From an uncultured Lachnospiraceae bacterium (GTDB lineage Bacteria > Bacillota > Clostridia > Lachnospirales > Lachnospiraceae): a stretch of DNA of 25,905 nt. The notes below the pieces were generated by a model. It saw only the letters and a program-made list of their open reading frames with translations. It had not been told where the DNA came from and did not search any database. The stretch is taken from NCBI GenBank assembly GCA_902476645.1, contig CABSEG010000040.1, positions 1 through 25,905 of the forward strand. The letters run 5' to 3'. How positions within the stretch are numbered: the stretch's first letter is position 1; each line of letters opens with the position of its first letter. The position numbers and the translations under genes were made by a program. Below are positions 24,178 to 25,905 of the stretch, in pieces.

Positions 24178-24269
24178 CCGGAATCCTTTTATTCTGGAAG
24201 AAAACCTGTTTCCCCCATTTTACTGTCAGGATTCTCTGAAAAAAGAACTTCCATTTCCACAGAATTTTC

Positions 24270-24298
24270 TTTCATTGCTATGCAATAAGTGGTATCAT
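24270..24298 (+). promoter_or_regulatory. Weak candidate promoter of the hydrolase gene
   Basis: TTTCAT (24270-24275), a 17-bp spacer and TATCAT (24293-24298) form a weak match. The dyad ATTGC-TAT-GCAAT lies inside the spacer and could be an operator. Other weak matches exist nearer the gene. Confidence 0.3.
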
Positions 24299-24426
24299 TA
24301 AAAACACAAATTCGTGCCTGGAATTCCATTCAGCAAACATGACAGGATATATATTCTTGCAGTAACAGCAGGTTTCTCATATTCGAAAAATAAGGAAAAG
24401 GGCAAATACATCTAAGGAGCGGTACA

Positions 24427-25053
24427 ATGAAAAAAATTTTCATTCATGGTTCAGGACACAAAGCAGACAGTTGGCATGAAACCTTGTCTTATATGAAACA
24501 TAATAATGACATCTTATGCCCAAATTTATTTTCTATTCTTGAAGGGAAGGAAGCAAACTACTGGAATTTGTACGCTTCCTTTATAGAATACTGTAACAAA
24601 CTTGACGGGCAGCTTCATTTATGCGGAATTTCACTGGGAGGGATTTTAGCACTGAATTATGCTCTGGATTTTCCAGAAAACGTAAAAACATTGGTTTTAA
24701 TAGGTACGCCCTATAAGATACCAAAAATAATGTTTTGTATTCAAAATATCATATTCAGACTCCTACCAAAGTCTGTTTTTGCAAACATGGCATTTAACAA
24801 AAAAGACACTTTTATTCTGGGAGACTCCATGAAAAAATTAGATTTTAGCGACCGAGTGAAAAGCATAAAATGCCCCACGCTAATCATCTGCGGAAAGAAA
24901 GATCGTGCCAATAGAAAATCAGCAAGATATCTATCACAAAATATAAATACGGCAAAGCTGAAAATTATGGAGAACACCGGACATGTTGTAAATGAGGAAA
25001 ACCCACAAGCCTTGGCAAACACCTTAGAGTCCTTTTATCTTTCCATACTTTAA
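24427..25053 (+). CDS. Alpha/beta-fold hydrolase
   Basis: A 208-aa cytoplasmic protein without a signal peptide. AAGGAG lies seven bases before the ATG. The fold is shown by an N-terminal strand and oxyanion turn (KKIFIHGSGHK), the nucleophile elbow GISLGG with Ser69, an acid strand (TLIICGKKDRAN, Asp159) and the catalytic histidine (ENTGHVV, His186). The cap region is short, so the enzyme resembles small esterase or MenH-like hydrolases; the substrate cannot be told. It is the only clear plus-strand gene in the window and stands alone, divergent from the UvrA-like gene and convergent with the acetyltransferase. The coding sequence is rich in AAA, ATA and TTA codons and much more AT-rich than its neighbours, suggesting separate ancestry. 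Confidence 0.85.
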   Translation: MKKIFIHGSGHKADSWHETLSYMKHNNDILCPNLFSILEGKEANYWNLYASFIEYCNKLDGQLHLCGISLGGILALNYALDFPENVKTLVLIGTPYKIPKIMFCIQNIIFRLLPKSVFANMAFNKKDTFILGDSMKKLDFSDRVKSIKCPTLIICGKKDRANRKSARYLSQNINTAKLKIMENTGHVVNEENPQALANTLESFYLSIL

Positions 25054-25170
25054 AGAAGTCCGCACAGGGGAACACCTACTTGATAAGGGCATTCTTACAT
25101 ATTAAAAAGTCTGAATCGTTTGGAGGTCCAATCACTGAAATTCTGTGAGAAGGTAAAAGATGTCCTTCCG

Positions 25171-25794
25171 CTATTTCAACAGATTGATCTCATTCTGTAA
25201 GTTTTTCAAAAATGCGCCAGCGTGAGCGCCGTCCATCTGCGTATGATGGAACTGGAAAGAAAGGGGCAGGTAATATCGAAACCATTTCTTTTTGTATCTG
25301 CCCCAAATCATAAATGGATTATTGAAAATGCCGCTGTTCATGCCAACAGCGCCGTCAATTTCCGTATCTATGATAGCGGAAGTGCCGATGACCATACTGT
25401 TTTCGGATAAGTCCCTGTCCTGGCAGCTTGCGGCGACCTGTGCCGTATATTTCAGATACTCCTCGTTGAATTGATTTAGCTCGGCTTTAAAGGAAAGGTC
25501 GCAAGAGCTGACTTCGCCTTCTTTGTTTTTCACAATGGTATTGACTGCTATGGTGTCATACTGTATGAGTTTATCGCCGACAGGAAGGATATAAAACTCC
25601 TTTACCTTTACAGCGGCTCTGCCGATACAGTAATCGAGCAGCATATTAAATTTCAGTTTTCTTTTCCTGCTGACTTTAATCAGATTGGTCACATCAAAGG
25701 TCTTAAAAAAGGTCACCATTGGATTCGGCGCTTTCATCCAAAGCTCATACGCCGCCCCTCTTGTGGTATCTTTGGGATTTACTTCTTTTGACAT
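25171..25794 (-). CDS. Chloramphenicol acetyltransferase-family O-acetyltransferase
   Basis: A 207-aa protein starting six bases after GGAGG. The C-terminal signature FHHTQMDGAHAG matches the CAT active-site motif HHxxxDG, with His184 as the expected catalytic base and Asp188 as the structural aspartate. The usual CAT core order is present: VTFFKTFDVTNL near the N-terminus, DYCIGRA, and GMNSGIFNNPFMIWGRY ahead of the active site. Length is close to the usual 210-220 aa. CAT enzymes form trimers and use acetyl-CoA to acetylate chloramphenicol. The N-terminus and substrate-pocket regions differ from classical catA products as I remember them, so resistance is not assured and another acceptor is possible. 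It lies 13 bases behind a probable GyrI-like gene and is likely co-transcribed with it. Confidence 0.85.
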   Translation of the reverse strand: MSKEVNPKDTTRGAAYELWMKAPNPMVTFFKTFDVTNLIKVSRKRKLKFNMLLDYCIGRAAVKVKEFYILPVGDKLIQYDTIAVNTIVKNKEGEVSSCDLSFKAELNQFNEEYLKYTAQVAASCQDRDLSENSMVIGTSAIIDTEIDGAVGMNSGIFNNPFMIWGRYKKKWFRYYLPLSFQFHHTQMDGAHAGAFLKNLQNEINLLK

Positions 25795-25807
25795 AATAAT
25801 CCTCCGA

Positions 25808-25905
25808 TTACTCCGCTTTCCGGATCGGGTGGCGCACGACCGTTTTCAATCGGCTCACATCGCATTTTCTCGGATCGCTCAGATAGATTTCGTGATGGTA
25901 TCTCG
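25808..25905 (-). CDS. 3' end of a probable GyrI-like domain protein (partial)
   Basis: The open frame enters from beyond the right edge and ends RYHHEIYLSDPRKCDVSRLKT-type sequence, then VVRHPIRKAE and a stop. The HEIYLSDPR and LKTVxRHP segments are typical of the end of GyrI-like small-molecule-binding proteins. Only 32 residues are visible and the start is outside the window. The stop lies 13 bases before the acetyltransferase start, so the two genes probably form an operon. GyrI-like proteins bind or hydrolyse toxic small molecules in some cases, or serve as effector domains of regulators. Assignment is by remembered motif only. Confidence 0.55.
   Translation of the reverse strand, partial: RYHHEIYLSDPRKCDVSRLKTVVRHPIRKAE

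Larger units (their letters stand above)
24082..24426. other. AT-rich divergent intergenic region
   Basis: This 345-bp gap separates the divergent UvrA-like and hydrolase genes and should hold both promoters. I see one candidate on each strand and a small dyad ATTGC-TAT-GCAAT (24274-24286). No RNA gene, terminator or ORF with a convincing ribosome site is visible. Confidence 0.6.

Overview
The window looks like a chromosomal segment of a Gram-positive gut Clostridia, most likely a Lachnospiraceae member. I infer this from strong AGGAGG-type ribosome binding sites, moderate GC content, and very large secreted proteins built from FIVAR, InlB-type (Listeria/Bacteroides) repeat, Big2, aBig-like, NPCBM-like and BspA-type leucine-rich repeat modules. 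No marker gene fixes the species.

Layout from left to right. At 30-2892 (minus) is a GH43-type secreted glycosidase gene broken by a single-base frameshift near 2205-2215. Directly upstream in the same direction is a giant secreted GH2 beta-galactosidase-type enzyme (2974-11784, 2936 aa). The two are separated by about 80 nt holding a perfect 12-bp stem-loop, and they share a homologous lysine-rich C-terminal module. Upstream of the GH2 gene are a leader with a hairpin, a candidate promoter with a palindrome, and a 51-aa ORF of unknown function (12004-12159). Next comes a roughly 234-bp segment bounded by inverted 22-bp sites (12219-12240 and 12459-12480), then a tyrosine recombinase gene (12473-13342) whose stop codon lies inside the right-hand site. 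A strong terminator (13464-13510) separates the recombinase from a 2646-aa BspA-like secreted mosaic protein (13520-21460). Further right are a UvrA-like ABC ATPase of the short class (21604-24081, minus), an AT-rich alpha/beta hydrolase (24427-25053, plus), a chloramphenicol acetyltransferase-family enzyme (25171-25794, minus) and the 3' end of a probable GyrI-like gene (25808-25905, minus).

The main discovery candidate is the segment between the inverted sites. It carries a near-consensus sigma-A promoter (TTGACA, 16 bp, TATAAT). Each boundary is an 8-bp inverted arm pair around a 6-bp asymmetric core (TTTCAG on the left, CTGAAA on the right). This is the layout of a tyrosine-recombinase crossover site, and the opposed cores predict inversion. 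In the assembled orientation the promoter points right, antisense to the recombinase, with no plus-strand gene to serve. After inversion it would point left into the 51-aa ORF, the GH2 gene and the GH43 gene. I therefore read the locus as a phase-variable ON/OFF switch for an extracellular glycan-degrading operon, captured here in the OFF orientation. The switch is an inference from sequence; the repeats, promoter and recombinase motifs are directly visible.

The right-hand 1.9 kb (hydrolase, CAT-family enzyme, GyrI-like end) has a different character, and the hydrolase is distinctly AT-rich, so it may be transferred DNA. No tRNA, rRNA, CRISPR array or insertion sequence was recognised.
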